Made by a program: the position numbers and the translations under genes. From assembly GCF_012911925.1 (NCBI RefSeq), contig NZ_JAAXKY010000002.1:1-64000 (forward strand): a stretch of DNA of 64,000 bases. The letters are read 5' to 3'. This document shows, piece after piece, positions 1-7,923 of the stretch. Below the pieces are notes generated by a model that was not told where the DNA came from, did not search any database, and was given only the letters and a program-made list of their open reading frames with translations. Position 1 is the stretch's first letter, and the number at the start of each line of letters is the position of its first letter. Source of the DNA: Pseudonocardia xinjiangensis. GTDB lineage: Bacteria > Actinomycetota > Actinomycetes > Mycobacteriales > Pseudonocardiaceae.

Positions 1-601
1 GTACCTGGGCAGCCCCCAGGCCCGCCGCCCCGCCCAGCGCCCCGGCCAGCGGTGCCGCGGACCGTTCGGCGAGCGTGACCGGCAGGTCGAGCTCACGGCA
101 GATCGAGGCGATCTCCGATCCGGTGAAGCCACCGCCGATCACCAGCACTCGCCGTGGACCGGCAGCCAGCCGCTCCCGCAGCACGGCGGCATCCTGCCGG
201 GTACGCACGCTGATCACCCCGTCCAAGGCGGCCTGCCCGGGATCCGGCCATGATCGGGCGCGGGTTCCGGTGGCGATGAGCAACCGGTCGAACTCGATTC
301 GCCGCCCGTCGGCGAGCCGGACCTGACGAGCCGCGAGGTCCAGCCCGTCGGCAGGCACTCCGAGCAGCCATTCCGCGTCGATGTCGCGGCTCTCCGGCAA
401 CGAGGTGTGATCGGCGGGAAGCCGACCAGCGAGCACCACCTTCGACAGCGGTGGCCGGTCGTAGGGCTCGCAGTCCTCATCTCCCACCAACGTCAACCGG
501 CCCGTGAACCCCTCGTCACGCAGCGCCTCCGCCGCCCGCAGCCCGGCCAGCGACGCACCGACCACGACCACCCGCTGCGGGTCCGGCCCACCGGTGGTCA
601 T
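1..601 (-). CDS. FAD-dependent ferredoxin reductase (3' end off window)
   Basis: NAD(P)H:ferredoxin reductase of the rubredoxin/putidaredoxin reductase type; it would pass electrons to the ferredoxin encoded just upstream. The N-terminal FAD dinucleotide fold (VVVVGASLAG, residues 11-20) is visible, followed by the conserved CEPYDRPPLSK block, LLIATGT and the second, NAD-binding fold VLVIGGGFTGSEIA. About 200 of the usual 400 residues lie in the window. The ATG overlaps the ferredoxin stop as ATGA, so the two are translationally coupled. The pair most likely serves a P450 or another oxygenase beyond the left edge. Strand and family are secure; the redox partner is inferred. Confidence 0.9.
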   Translation of the reverse strand, partial: MTTGGPDPQRVVVVGASLAGLRAAEALRDEGFTGRLTLVGDEDCEPYDRPPLSKVVLAGRLPADHTSLPESRDIDAEWLLGVPADGLDLAARQVRLADGRRIEFDRLLIATGTRARSWPDPGQAALDGVISVRTRQDAAVLRERLAAGPRRVLVIGGGFTGSEIASICRELDLPVTLAERSAAPLAGALGGAAGLGAAQV

Positions 602-819
602 CACCCGTCCCCGCCGGTGCGGACCGGGACCGCATCGCCCACGCTGATCGCCTGTACCGGGCACGCCGCCGCCGCGCGCTCGACCGGTCCCCGCAGGCTC
701 TCGTCGGGTGCGTAGTCGTACTCCAACGACTCCTCCCCGCTCCACCGGAAGACCGGCGGCGCGGCAAAGACACACTGCCCGTAACTCAGGCATCGGTTTA
801 AATCGACAACGACTCGCAT
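601..819 (-). CDS. small 3Fe-4S-type ferredoxin
   Basis: A 72-residue ferredoxin of the kind that feeds actinobacterial P450s. The cluster ligands follow the pattern C10-x5-C16 ... C53-P. The middle position, where a 4Fe-4S ferredoxin has Cys, is Tyr, which indicates a 3Fe-4S cluster or one of the variant CxxYxxC ferredoxins. The start is set by a strong GGGGAGGAG site about 6 bases upstream; the longer reading frame upstream of it has no coding character. It overlaps the reductase by 4 bases, forming a two-gene electron-transfer operon. Confidence 0.9.
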   Translation of the reverse strand: MRVVVDLNRCLSYGQCVFAAPPVFRWSGEESLEYDYAPDESLRGPVERAAAACPVQAISVGDAVPVRTGGDG

Positions 820-1568
820 GCCCTCTCCTCCCCTGTCCGTAGCTCGAACCCTGTGATCTCTCGAGTGCCGCCGGCGCACGGGTGGTTGCGCACGCGGACG
901 TGGCCGCCGACGGAAACAAGCCATGACCCCGGCGGTATTGGTGCGGTCAGGAAGAAGCCCCCGGGCACCGGTACGGCAACGAGTCGATGCGGTACTCCTG
1001 TCCGCTGTTCGACTACGAAGACGCAAACGACTAAACGACAATGATGTTCAGAGCTCTCGTCGCGAACCTTACATCGCCACATCGGTCGAGGCAATGCGTT
1101 GGCGATATTGGCTATCTCAGACGCAACCGGATGACCAGGCCTGTTCGGTCCTGGAATACTCATTTACGGAGTTCTGGACTGATATCACACGTCCCCCGGC
1201 GGGTGCAGCCCGGCCAGATCCTGTGCACAGGCTCGGCATCGCCGACCAGACGTCCACTCCCACGACGGCGTAATGTGTGAAAAATCCATAGACGTACCAT
1301 TCGTGGGGCGCGATTGCGACGATCCGGCGAACTCGGAAGATCCGCCGAGCCGCGAACTGCGTCGCCTTACCGTTGAGGTTTCCTCAGTGACGTCTGCATG
1401 CCTGGGAGGGTGTTACCTGGAAAGGCGGGACAGGGGACGGCGGCATGCATGCGGCGCAGTTGGCCGACCGGCAGCTCACCGTGCCCGATCACACGCACCA
1501 TGATCTGCGTGACCAGCTCACCCATCGTGCCGAGCGTCTCCTCGATCGGACGGACTGGTCCTTCCCGG
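820..1568. other. long non-coding or degenerate stretch
   Basis: No supportable gene. It is less GC-rich than its surroundings around 1020-1290. A short coding-like tail ending at a TAA near 1034 (plus strand) and a coding-like minus-strand segment near 1455-1560 may be gene remnants, but I could not assign either to a family. The promoter for the ferredoxin operon should lie just upstream of 819. Confidence 0.4.
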
Positions 1569-2198
1569 TCACATTCGGTTCTGCAATGTGGCGATGCCGT
1601 TGCCTGTCAGGCGTGGCAGGGCATGGGGGCGGCCGGCGAGGACGGAGACGAGGCTGTCCGCGGGTCCGACGACGTCGAGGGCCGGGTTGCCGGGGCGTGA
1701 CCACGTCGTGTCGGTGGTCCGCAGCGTCAGGCCCCGGGCCCGTGCCGCCGCCGGAACGAACGGGTTGGGGATCCGAGTTTCGACGGCGAGGACGGCGTTG
1801 GCGATTTCCGAGGGCAGGACGTCGGACCTACCGAGCGCGAGGGCGATGTCGAGGTGGTGCACGGCGTGGTCGCCGAGCATCAGCGGGGTCGGCAACAGGC
1901 GCCCGATCCCACGCGGGCGTACCCGGATGCGGTCGAAGGCGTCAACCAGCTCCGAGGCGGCGTGTCGGTCGGCATGCTCGCGGCTGAGGACCTCGTTTGT
2001 CGCGTCGAACGACCACCGATGCCGGCTCATCGCGGCCGCCAGCCGGGGGACGGGCAGCTGTAGGCCGAGCACCAGGTGCGCGAGCACATCCTTGTTCGTC
2101 CAGCCCCGACACAGGCTGGGCTCGTTCCACTCCTGCTCGGTCAGCGTGCCGGCGAAGGCGAGGAAGTTCTGGTCCTGGACGGCGACGAGGTCACGCAT
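1569..2198 (-). CDS. maleylpyruvate isomerase N-terminal / DinB-like mycothiol-dependent protein
   Basis: A 209-residue four-helix-bundle protein of the mycothiol-dependent maleylpyruvate isomerase/DinB family. Typical features are the N-terminal WTNKDVLAHL segment, whose His usually binds metal, and the MLGDHAVHHLDI segment near residue 115 carrying the other His ligands. Family members conjugate or isomerise thiol-linked substrates in the cytoplasm; the actual substrate here is unknown. It overlaps the preceding hydrolase by 8 bases, so the two form a leftward operon probably controlled by the divergent TetR gene. Confidence 0.8.
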   Translation of the reverse strand: MRDLVAVQDQNFLAFAGTLTEQEWNEPSLCRGWTNKDVLAHLVLGLQLPVPRLAAAMSRHRWSFDATNEVLSREHADRHAASELVDAFDRIRVRPRGIGRLLPTPLMLGDHAVHHLDIALALGRSDVLPSEIANAVLAVETRIPNPFVPAAARARGLTLRTTDTTWSRPGNPALDVVGPADSLVSVLAGRPHALPRLTGNGIATLQNRM

Positions 2199-3099
2199 CG
2201 CCCGCTCCCTTCGTCGGTGCCAGATGCGCGCTCAGGAAGGACACCTGGTCGGCGATGACCTGCTCGACCTGCGGTGGGTGGTAGACCGAGAAGTGGTCGG
2301 CCGGATAGTGAATGGCCTTTCCGTGAGGAGCGCGCTGCGCGGCCCGCGCGGCGATGCGCGGGTCCATGAGCGTCTCCTGGTCGGACACGCACACCAGCAA
2401 TGGCGGGCGGATCTGCGGCGCCTTGCTCGCGGCGTTGAGCCGGATCAGCTCGAGCCCGATCGCCGCGGTCACCCGGTTGTCGAACTCGACACCGGGCGGA
2501 ACCATGCTGTTCCAGCCCTCCTTCGCGCCGGGGACGGTGACGATCGCCGTGCGCCCGGGTTCGTCGACGATGCCGACGTATCGGCGCGGCAGGCCGAGGG
2601 TGGACCGGACGAGGTCGCTGGTGATGGGTCCTGCCAGCCGTGCGACTGCACGGGGACCGGAGCTCATCGCAGCGTTGCGCGTGTTGATCACCGGGCACTG
2701 CACGACGGCGGCCGCGAGTTCCGGGTGCTGCGCGGCGGTCAGCAGTACGTGGGTCGCCCCCAGCGACGTGCCCCACAGGGCGACGCGGTCGGCGTCGACG
2801 TCCGAGCGTCGACGCAGGAAGTGCAGTGCCGCTTCGATGTCGCTCAGTTGGCGCCGGATCGAGATGAGCTGCCGCGGCGTGCCCTCCGAGGCGCCCAGGT
2901 GTCGGAAGTCGAACGAGAGCGTGACCATCCCGGCGGCGGCGAACGCGTGCTCGTACTGGGTGAGCCCCATCTCGTGCGTGGCGCCGAAGCCGTGGACGAG
3001 GAGCACCGCGGGATGAGGGCCTTCGCCCTCGGGATGAGTGAGCCACGCCGCGCAGCGCTGGCCCTGGGAGCGAAAGGAGGTGGTCTGGGTGGTGATCAT
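2191..3099 (-). CDS. alpha/beta hydrolase (dienelactone hydrolase-like)
   Basis: A 302-residue cytoplasmic alpha/beta hydrolase. The oxyanion region LLVHGFG (33-39), nucleophile elbow GTSLGA (Ser112) and a late His in PADHFSVY are visible, so the catalytic triad appears intact. The ATG at 3099 was chosen over upstream ones because GGAGG sits 6 bases before it. The gene is first in a two-gene operon with the mycothiol-type protein and is divergent from the TetR regulator across an 80-bp region full of GTAC-rich repeats. Probably a xenobiotic or ester hydrolase; substrate unknown. Confidence 0.85.
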   Translation of the reverse strand: MITTQTTSFRSQGQRCAAWLTHPEGEGPHPAVLLVHGFGATHEMGLTQYEHAFAAAGMVTLSFDFRHLGASEGTPRQLISIRRQLSDIEAALHFLRRRSDVDADRVALWGTSLGATHVLLTAAQHPELAAAVVQCPVINTRNAAMSSGPRAVARLAGPITSDLVRSTLGLPRRYVGIVDEPGRTAIVTVPGAKEGWNSMVPPGVEFDNRVTAAIGLELIRLNAASKAPQIRPPLLVCVSDQETLMDPRIAARAAQRAPHGKAIHYPADHFSVYHPPQVEQVIADQVSFLSAHLAPTKGAGDA

Positions 3100-3111
3100 G
3101 GCGAGCCTCCG

Positions 3112-3163
3112 CATAAGTACGTTGTACGTGTTGTACGGTACCACTGATACGTACGACGTACGT
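3112..3163. promoter_or_regulatory. divergent operator region between hydrolase and TetR gene
   Basis: Holds a perfect 15-bp palindrome, ACGTACGACGTACGT (3149-3163), and a tandem GTTGTACG repeat (3121-3128 and 3130-3137). Such symmetric sites between a TetR gene and a divergent operon are the usual TetR operator and autoregulation site. Confidence 0.6.
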
Positions 3164-3178
3164 GAAGGAGTCGTGAGC

Positions 3179-3832
3179 ATGAAGGCCCGTTTCACCCTTG
3201 CGGAGATCCAGCAGCACGCGCTGGGCATCGTCGACCGGGACGGCCTGGTGGGACTCACCATGCGCTCGCTCGCGGCGTCCCTGGGAACGGGACCGATGAC
3301 CCTGTACAACTACGTCGACGGGCGCGAGGCGCTCGAGGAACTCGTGGTCGACGCCGTGGCGGCCCGTGTCGAAACGCCGGAGCCGAGCGACGACTGGCTG
3401 GCGGATACCCGCGCCGTCGCTACCGCACTGTGGCGCACCGTCCGGGCGCACCCGGCGACCGTTCCGCTCGTGCTCACCCGCCGAACCTCATCCGCCGGCA
3501 GCCTTGCTCCGGCCGAGGCCCTCGCGGCGGCACTGGCACGCGGCGGCTTGCAGGGCGCCGATCTGCTGGTTGCCTTCCGCGTCGTGATGGCCTTCGTCAT
3601 GGGTATCGCGCAATCCGAACTCGCCGGCCCCCTCGCCCGTGACGAGAGCCAGGACGCTGCGGCCGAGCGCATCGGTGCACTCGCGCACGACACCCTGCCC
3701 ACGCTCTCCGAACTCGCCTCCATCGGAGCCAAGTTCGCCGATCTGGAGTTCGAACAGGGACTGACCGTCATCCTCACCGGCGTAGCGTCCACAACGCGCC
3801 CACGTCAGGCTTACGGTCTCTCCGAACGCTGA
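3179..3832 (+). CDS. TetR/AcrR family regulator
   Basis: A 217-residue repressor. The N-terminal helix-turn-helix spans roughly residues 5-50 (LTMRSLAASLGTGPMTLYNY). The C-terminal ligand-binding domain resembles the TetR_C type in which small molecules induce release. The ATG at 3179 has GAAGGAG 8 bases upstream; longer upstream reading lacks coding character. It probably represses itself and the divergent hydrolase/mycothiol-protein operon through the palindrome at 3149. The inducer is unknown. Confidence 0.88.
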   Translation: MKARFTLAEIQQHALGIVDRDGLVGLTMRSLAASLGTGPMTLYNYVDGREALEELVVDAVAARVETPEPSDDWLADTRAVATALWRTVRAHPATVPLVLTRRTSSAGSLAPAEALAAALARGGLQGADLLVAFRVVMAFVMGIAQSELAGPLARDESQDAAAERIGALAHDTLPTLSELASIGAKFADLEFEQGLTVILTGVASTTRPRQAYGLSER

Positions 3833-3993
3833 GCCGCGAACCCGACCGGGCCCGGTAGGCCAAGTACTACCTCGACGCAGACCGTGAGTCGGCCTTACCT
3901 ATTGGGTGGTGGCCGGCCGCGCAGCACCCGGATTGGTGGAGCGTTCGATTGAGTCCTTCGGATCGGTGTTGCTCGAAGTACACGCCCGGCGAC

Positions 3994-4101
3994 ATGAGCA
4001 GGGATGTTGCCGGGAGTAGACGGATCTGTACGAAGCTGATCACCGATCCCGAACACGACCGCACCCGGGCTTTCCTGCGCCGGATCAACGACTCACACTG
4101 A
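3994..4101 (+). pseudogene. C-terminal remnant of amino-acid ABC transporter ATPase
   Basis: The last about 20 codons before the TGA at 4099 read TDPEHDRTRAFLRRI, the characteristic tail of HisP/GlnQ-type polar amino-acid ABC ATPases. The Walker motifs are absent upstream, so only the 3' end of the gene survives. It lies just before the MBL-fold gene. No other gene is visible in 3833-4128. Confidence 0.5.
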
Positions 4102-4128
4102 GCCCCGCACCGACGAACGAGAGACGGA

Positions 4129-4698
4129 ATGACGGCGATGACCGCAACCGTGCAGATCCTCACCACCGGATACGCCTCCGACCGGGTCGCGGGCACCGTC
4201 ACCCTCATCCGCGACACGGATGTGACGATCGTGGTCGATCCAGGCATGGTCGCCCACCGAGGACTCATCCTGGATCCCCTGTCCGAGCTGGGGATCGATC
4301 CGAACGATGTGACGGACGTGGTGTTCTCCCACCACCATCCCGACCACACCCTCAACGCCGCGCTGTTCCCCGAGGCCCGGTTTCACGACCATTGGGCGAT
4401 CTACCACCGCGACGTCTGGGAGGACCGCGACGCCGACGGCTTCGAGCTGTCGCCCTCGGTCCGGCTGATCCGCACACCCGGACACACTGCCGAGGACATC
4501 ACGACACTCGCCACGACCGGCACCGGCCTGGTTGCGGCCACCCACCTGTGGTGGAGCGCCGACGGGCCCGAAGACGACCCCCTGGCCCACGACGGTGACC
4601 AGCTGAAGGCATCTCGCGAGCGGCTCCTCGCGATGGAACCGACATTGATCATCCCCGGTCACGGCGCGGCCTTCGCGCCGACCGGCCGGGTCCGCTGA
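4129..4698 (+). CDS. MBL-fold metallo-hydrolase (MBLAC1-like)
   Basis: A 189-residue metallo-beta-lactamase-fold hydrolase. The metal-binding signature HHHPDH is at residues 68-73, with further ligands expected in PGHTAEDI and in the C-terminal PGHG. The short, single-domain form matches MBLAC1-like hydrolases rather than true beta-lactamases. ATG codons at 4129 and 4138 are both possible; GAGACGGA precedes the first. It stands alone between remnants. Substrate unknown. Confidence 0.82.
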   Translation: MTAMTATVQILTTGYASDRVAGTVTLIRDTDVTIVVDPGMVAHRGLILDPLSELGIDPNDVTDVVFSHHHPDHTLNAALFPEARFHDHWAIYHRDVWEDRDADGFELSPSVRLIRTPGHTAEDITTLATTGTGLVAATHLWWSADGPEDDPLAHDGDQLKASRERLLAMEPTLIIPGHGAAFAPTGRVR

Positions 4699-5140
4699 TC
4701 GTCCGACCGGAGAACCATGCCCGTTACGGCCCGATGTACGACCCCGACGTCACCTTCCTCGGTGTCGACCCCTGCACGCTGATTCTCTGTTTTCGCAGGT
4801 CAGCGTGACCTTTTGACCGTACGGGGGGTAAGAGGATCGTGTATGTGCCTCTAACGCGTCGAATGCGCTCTGACCTGCGCCTACTCCGTGGTTTTTGATC
4901 TTCGGTCGAAAGACCTCTTGACGATCCGTAAGGTCCGGGTGGACTTGACGATAGGTCAAGTGCGGCCGGCCGGGCGCGCTCGTGCGGTTCGGCTGTGACG
5001 ATCTCGCCAGGCAGAGCGATGTCCTGCTTTGTCCTCTGGCTGTCAGGTGCTGCCGCGCTGAGTGCGACCGGGGCGGCGAGCGCCGACAAGACTCTCTGGT
5101 CAGGCCGGTTTACCAACCGCCTACCTCGTCAGTACCGCGG
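4699..5140. other. degenerate intergenic stretch with operator-like repeats
   Basis: No intact gene. The first 90 bases are coding-like on the plus strand and might be an agmatinase-type N-terminus, but this is weak. The segment 4800-4960 is less GC-rich and holds a CGCAGGTCAG / CTGACCTGCG inverted pair (about 4794 and 4869) and a perfect inverted repeat at 4943-4961. Confidence 0.4.
4943..4961. promoter_or_regulatory. inverted repeat ACTTGAC-N5-GTCAAGT
   Basis: Perfect 7-bp arms separated by GATAG, the size and symmetry of a GntR- or MarR-type operator. The only gene sequence downstream in the right orientation is the decayed SDR, so the site may be an orphan of that lost gene. Confidence 0.4.
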
Positions 5141-5149
5141 TCGCGGATG

Positions 5150-5510
5150 CGCCCCGCATGCGCATGTGGAGGCGCTCGGTCCTTCGGGCCTCCACCCACC
5201 GTGCAGCGCCTCCGCCGCAGGGCGCTGGCCGCAGAGCTGCCACCGCATCGGGTCAGGTGAACTCGATCCCCGACCACTGCCGGCACCCCGATGGTCGACA
5301 ACATTGACACCAGCGAGCACGTTCTGCCCGCGGTGCCAGACTCCCACCCGGACACCCGCGGCCGACGGGCTGAACGCCCTCCCGGTCCGTGGGTGGAGGC
5401 GATCGTCGTCAGCAACGCCGCCCGGTGGCTGGCCTCGGACGAAGCCCGGTACGTCACCGGGGTGGCTCTGCCGGTGGACGTCGGCGCGGCCGCTCCGTTC
5501 ACGGTCGGCA
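5150..5510 (+). pseudogene. frameshifted SDR remnant (mycofactocin-coupled type)
   Basis: Successive frames carry the C-terminal half of an SDR: RRALAAELPPHRVR near 5205, then VNSI near 5258, TPMVDN near 5288, ADGLNALPV near 5365, and finally PWVE followed by SNAARWLASDEARYVTGVAL up to the C-terminus near 5510. At least three frame changes are needed to read through. The order and the WVE...SNA...ASDEARY blocks match the mycofactocin-associated SDR group. The NAD-binding N-terminus is missing, so the gene is dead. Confidence 0.65.
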
Positions 5511-5616
5511 CGGCTGACCGGGCCGTCGAGGCGCTGCACGCCGATCGAGCGAACCACCATCGCAGGGCCTCCGTGCAGTCGCGGGACACGGTCGGGTGCT
5601 CGGCGTCGCGCCCGGC

Positions 5617-5645
5617 TTGACCGTGCCGCAACGGCACAGTGTGTG
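5617..5645 (+). promoter_or_regulatory. MerR-type promoter/operator for the DUF4177 gene
   Basis: TTGACC (5617-5622) overlaps an 8-5-8 inverted repeat ACCGTGCC-GCAAC-GGCACAGT. The TTGACC-to-ATG distance is 37 bp, almost the same as at the MerR gene (36 bp), which carries the same site. Confidence 0.6.
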
Positions 5646-5653
5646 CTGCGTCC

Positions 5654-5863
5654 ATGTCGACGATCGAGCACGGAGTCCTCAAGTTCGAGCACAGAGTCCT
5701 CAAGTTCACATGGGGCTGGAAGGGGTTCGACTACGGCGCGATGGAGAAGGAGCTCAATGACCTCGGCGCCCAGGGGTGGGAGGCAGTCGGGACGATCGTG
5801 CCCAGCGTGGGGGCGGGGCAGTCGATCGAGATCGGGATCATCCTCAAGCGGAGCCTGGCGTGA
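5654..5863 (+). CDS. DUF4177 small protein
   Basis: A 69-residue protein with the DUF4177 pattern (VLKF ... ELNDLGAQGWEAVG ... ILKRSL). Function of the family is unknown. Codons near the start are duplicated: a 21-bp tandem repeat (5666-5686 and 5687-5707, one mismatch) makes EHGVLKFEHRVLKF, so the first beta strand appears twice. There is no clear ribosome site; the ATG is 37 bp after a MerR-type promoter element, so the mRNA may have a very short leader. It is likely co-regulated with the MerR gene at 6879. Confidence 0.7.
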   Translation: MSTIEHGVLKFEHRVLKFTWGWKGFDYGAMEKELNDLGAQGWEAVGTIVPSVGAGQSIEIGIILKRSLA

Positions 5864-5939
5864 CGCGGAGCGACGTCGACCGCCTCCACCGGCGGAACCG
5901 GTAGCGCGCTGAGCGTCAGGCCGGTCGACGGGCGCGGAC

Positions 5940-6300
5940 GCCGACGGCGGGGTGGCGTTCTGCCCTTCCTGTACGGCGCGGTCGCCACGACCAACCGGCC
6001 CGTGGGACCGTCCGGCTGCCTGATGGTCCAGGGAGCTCTGGCCGCCGGGCCGGCGGAGGGGACCGTCCATGACCTGCAGGCCGGCTGGCGCGAGGAGGAC
6101 CGCTCCCGCCTGGAGGCGAGGTTCCGCCGCGCCCGCGGAGAGGGCGACCTCCCGGCGACGTCCGACCCGGCGCTGCTCGCCCGGTACGTGATGACCGTGG
6201 GGGAACGGGATCGCCGTGCGGGCCGCCGGCGGGGCCGGGCTCGACGAGCTGCACCGCGTCGCCGACGTCGCGCCGCGGGCCAGGCCGCCCGCCTGGCGGG
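5940..6300 (+). pseudogene. C-terminal remnant of a TetR regulator
   Basis: The reading GCLMVQGALAAG through ALLARYVMTVGE (about 6008-6205), then after a one-base shift GIAVRAAGGAG and ELHRVADVA to about 6290, matches the C-terminal domain of AcrR/TetR regulators. The DNA-binding N-terminus is absent and a frameshift breaks the remainder. A longer open frame over the same bases is accidental. Confidence 0.6.
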
Positions 6301-6301
6301 C

Positions 6302-6679
6302 TCAGCGGAACACGTCGAGCACCGTGACGACCCGCGGAGCGGCGTAGGCGTCCTCGCTGATGCGCACGTACTCGCGGTAGTAGTCCTTCTGCAGGACGAC
6401 GTCGCGGAACTCGACGAGGTCGCGCCAGCTCTCCGAGAGCACGAACACGGTCGGGTCGGCGACGCTGCGGCCCACGTTCAGGTAGAGGCAGGCGTCCTCG
6501 GCGCGGGCCGGCGGGAGCACCTTGCGCAGGGCGTCGCCGAACGGGTCGAGCCGGTCGGGTCGGATGGTGAGTGTGACGGTGAGCAGGAGCGGTACCCCGG
6601 GCTCGGTCACGGTCCACAGGCGGGACTGAGCCTCCTCCTCGGTCATGGCGGATCGGTGGGCGAGCTCGTGATCGGACAT
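6302..6679 (-). CDS. antibiotic-biosynthesis-monooxygenase-like (ABM fold) protein
   Basis: About 125 residues with the dimeric alpha-beta-barrel pattern: a start strand, FGDALRKVLPPARAEDACL, then VFVLSESWRDLVEFRDVVL and a C-terminal strand. Family members are cofactor-free monooxygenases or haem/quinol-handling proteins; the substrate is unknown. The ATG at 6679 or the one at 6646 could be the start. It is divergent from the MerR gene (200 bp), so it may belong to the MerR-controlled set, although no clear box faces it. Confidence 0.65.
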   Translation of the reverse strand: MSDHELAHRSAMTEEEAQSRLWTVTEPGVPLLLTVTLTIRPDRLDPFGDALRKVLPPARAEDACLYLNVGRSVADPTVFVLSESWRDLVEFRDVVLQKDYYREYVRISEDAYAAPRVVTVLDVFR

Positions 6680-6842
6680 GACGCGGAGCAGACACTGTGC
6701 CCACACGGCATGCTCAAGCCCGCTCTCCGATCGTCCGGAACCTGGCAGGAGCGGACCGCACACCAGAGCGCAAACACCGAAGCCCTCGACGGTCGCCCGG
6801 AATGGTGACTCCGCTCGTGAGAGGACCGCCGGGATCGCGCGC

Positions 6843-6870
6843 TTGACCGTGCCGTCGGGGCACGGTGTGA
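6843..6870 (+). promoter_or_regulatory. MerR autoregulatory promoter/operator
   Basis: TTGACC at 6843-6848 with a perfect inverted repeat ACCGTGCC (6846-6853), GTCGG, GGCACGGT (6859-6866). Overlap of the operator with the -35 element and a stretched spacer is the hallmark of MerR-activated promoters. The MerR ATG follows at 6879. Confidence 0.7.
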
Positions 6871-6878
6871 GGTGGGCC

Positions 6879-7637
6879 ATGGCCTGGAGCACGCGGGAGA
6901 TCGCCGAAATCGCCGGGACCAGCCTCCGGGCGGTGCGGCACTACCACGACGTCGGGCTGCTGCCCGAGCCCGAGCGGCGCCCCAACGGCTACAAGCAATA
7001 CGGCGTCGCCCACTTGGTCCGGCTGCTGCGCATCAAGCGCATGGTCGACCTCGGGTTCTCGCTGGCCCGGATCGCCGAGCTGCGTGAGGACGACCACCAT
7101 CCAGAGGAGGCGCTACGTATCCTGGACGCCGAGCTGGGCGCCACCATCGAGCGACTGCAGCGGGTGCGCGTGGAGCTCGGCCTGATCCTGCGGCACCACG
7201 CGCCCGCCGACCTGCCCGCCGACCTCACCCCGCCGGCCGTCGCCGCGGGATTGTCGGAGGCCGACCGATCGCTCGTGCTCGTCATGACCCGGGTCCTGGA
7301 TCCGCGGCGCCTGGACGCCTACGCCGAGATACTGCGCAGCGTGTCCCCCGACCCGACCGACGGCGAGTTCGACACCCTGCCCGCCGACGCCGGCGAGGAA
7401 GCGCGCCAAAGCCTGGCCGAACGCATGGTCCCGCACATCCGCCGGATCCTGACCGAGCACCCGGAGATGGCGGACCCGCACGCCGACGCCCCGCGTGGGG
7501 CACGGTCGGCCACCCGGATCGCGGCGGCCGCGATCCGGGAGCTCTACAACCCCGCCCAGGTCGACGTCTTCCGTCGGATCCAGCACCTCCTGCGAGCCGA
7601 ACCCCGACCGACGGACTCCCGAAGGGACAGCACATGA
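6879..7637 (+). CDS. MerR family transcriptional regulator
   Basis: A 252-residue regulator: winged helix at 1-70 (STREIAEIAGTSLRAVRHYH, then YGVAHLVRLLRIKRM), a dimer helix near 80-120, and an all-helical C-terminal domain of about 130 residues like those of drug-sensing TipA/BmrR relatives. It lacks the metal-binding Cys set. The ATG sits 36 bp after a near-perfect operator, so it likely activates or represses itself. Similar boxes before the DUF4177 gene, TAP hydrolase, DUF3159 gene and the SDR at 14884 suggest a local regulon. Confidence 0.9.
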   Translation: MAWSTREIAEIAGTSLRAVRHYHDVGLLPEPERRPNGYKQYGVAHLVRLLRIKRMVDLGFSLARIAELREDDHHPEEALRILDAELGATIERLQRVRVELGLILRHHAPADLPADLTPPAVAAGLSEADRSLVLVMTRVLDPRRLDAYAEILRSVSPDPTDGEFDTLPADAGEEARQSLAERMVPHIRRILTEHPEMADPHADAPRGARSATRIAAAAIRELYNPAQVDVFRRIQHLLRAEPRPTDSRRDST

Positions 7638-7860
7638 GCCCGGTTCACCACCGGGCCGTCACCCCTCGACCGCCACGAGATCTCCTACCCCGAGCTGGGC
7701 CCCGTCGATGCCCGGCGAGCTACACAGCTACCCGACCAGCTCGTTCACGTTCCGCGAGCTCATCCCGCTGCTTGTCGCCGGGGAACGACACGTCGTCGCG
7801 CCAGGCCACCTTGGCTTCGGCCACCCCGCCCCCCTTTCGGCGAGTGGACACGGCATGCCT
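7634..7860 (+). pseudogene. alpha/beta hydrolase 5' remnant
   Basis: Starts with an ATG overlapping the MerR stop (MSPVHHR), continues in another frame as LDRHEISYPELGPVDA, then in a third as PTSSFTFRELIPLLVAGERH and APGHLGFGHP. These are the consecutive N-terminal blocks of epoxide-hydrolase-like alpha/beta hydrolases, including the strand before the oxyanion hole. Frameshifts and loss of the nucleophile region make it non-functional. It was probably the second gene of the MerR operon. Confidence 0.6.
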
Positions 7861-7923
7861 CCTGACACAGGTGATGGTGGCCAGCGGCTCGCCGCCGTCG
7901 GACCAGGGCGGGGATCGCACTCG

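Noticed and set aside
820..1041. N-terminal extension of the ferredoxin
   Set aside because: The extension is Arg-rich shadow sequence; a strong ribosome site fixes the start at 819.
4995..5912. Plus-strand 305-codon frame
   Set aside because: It crosses the SDR remnant and the DUF4177 gene in a different phase and has low-complexity Arg/Ser composition.
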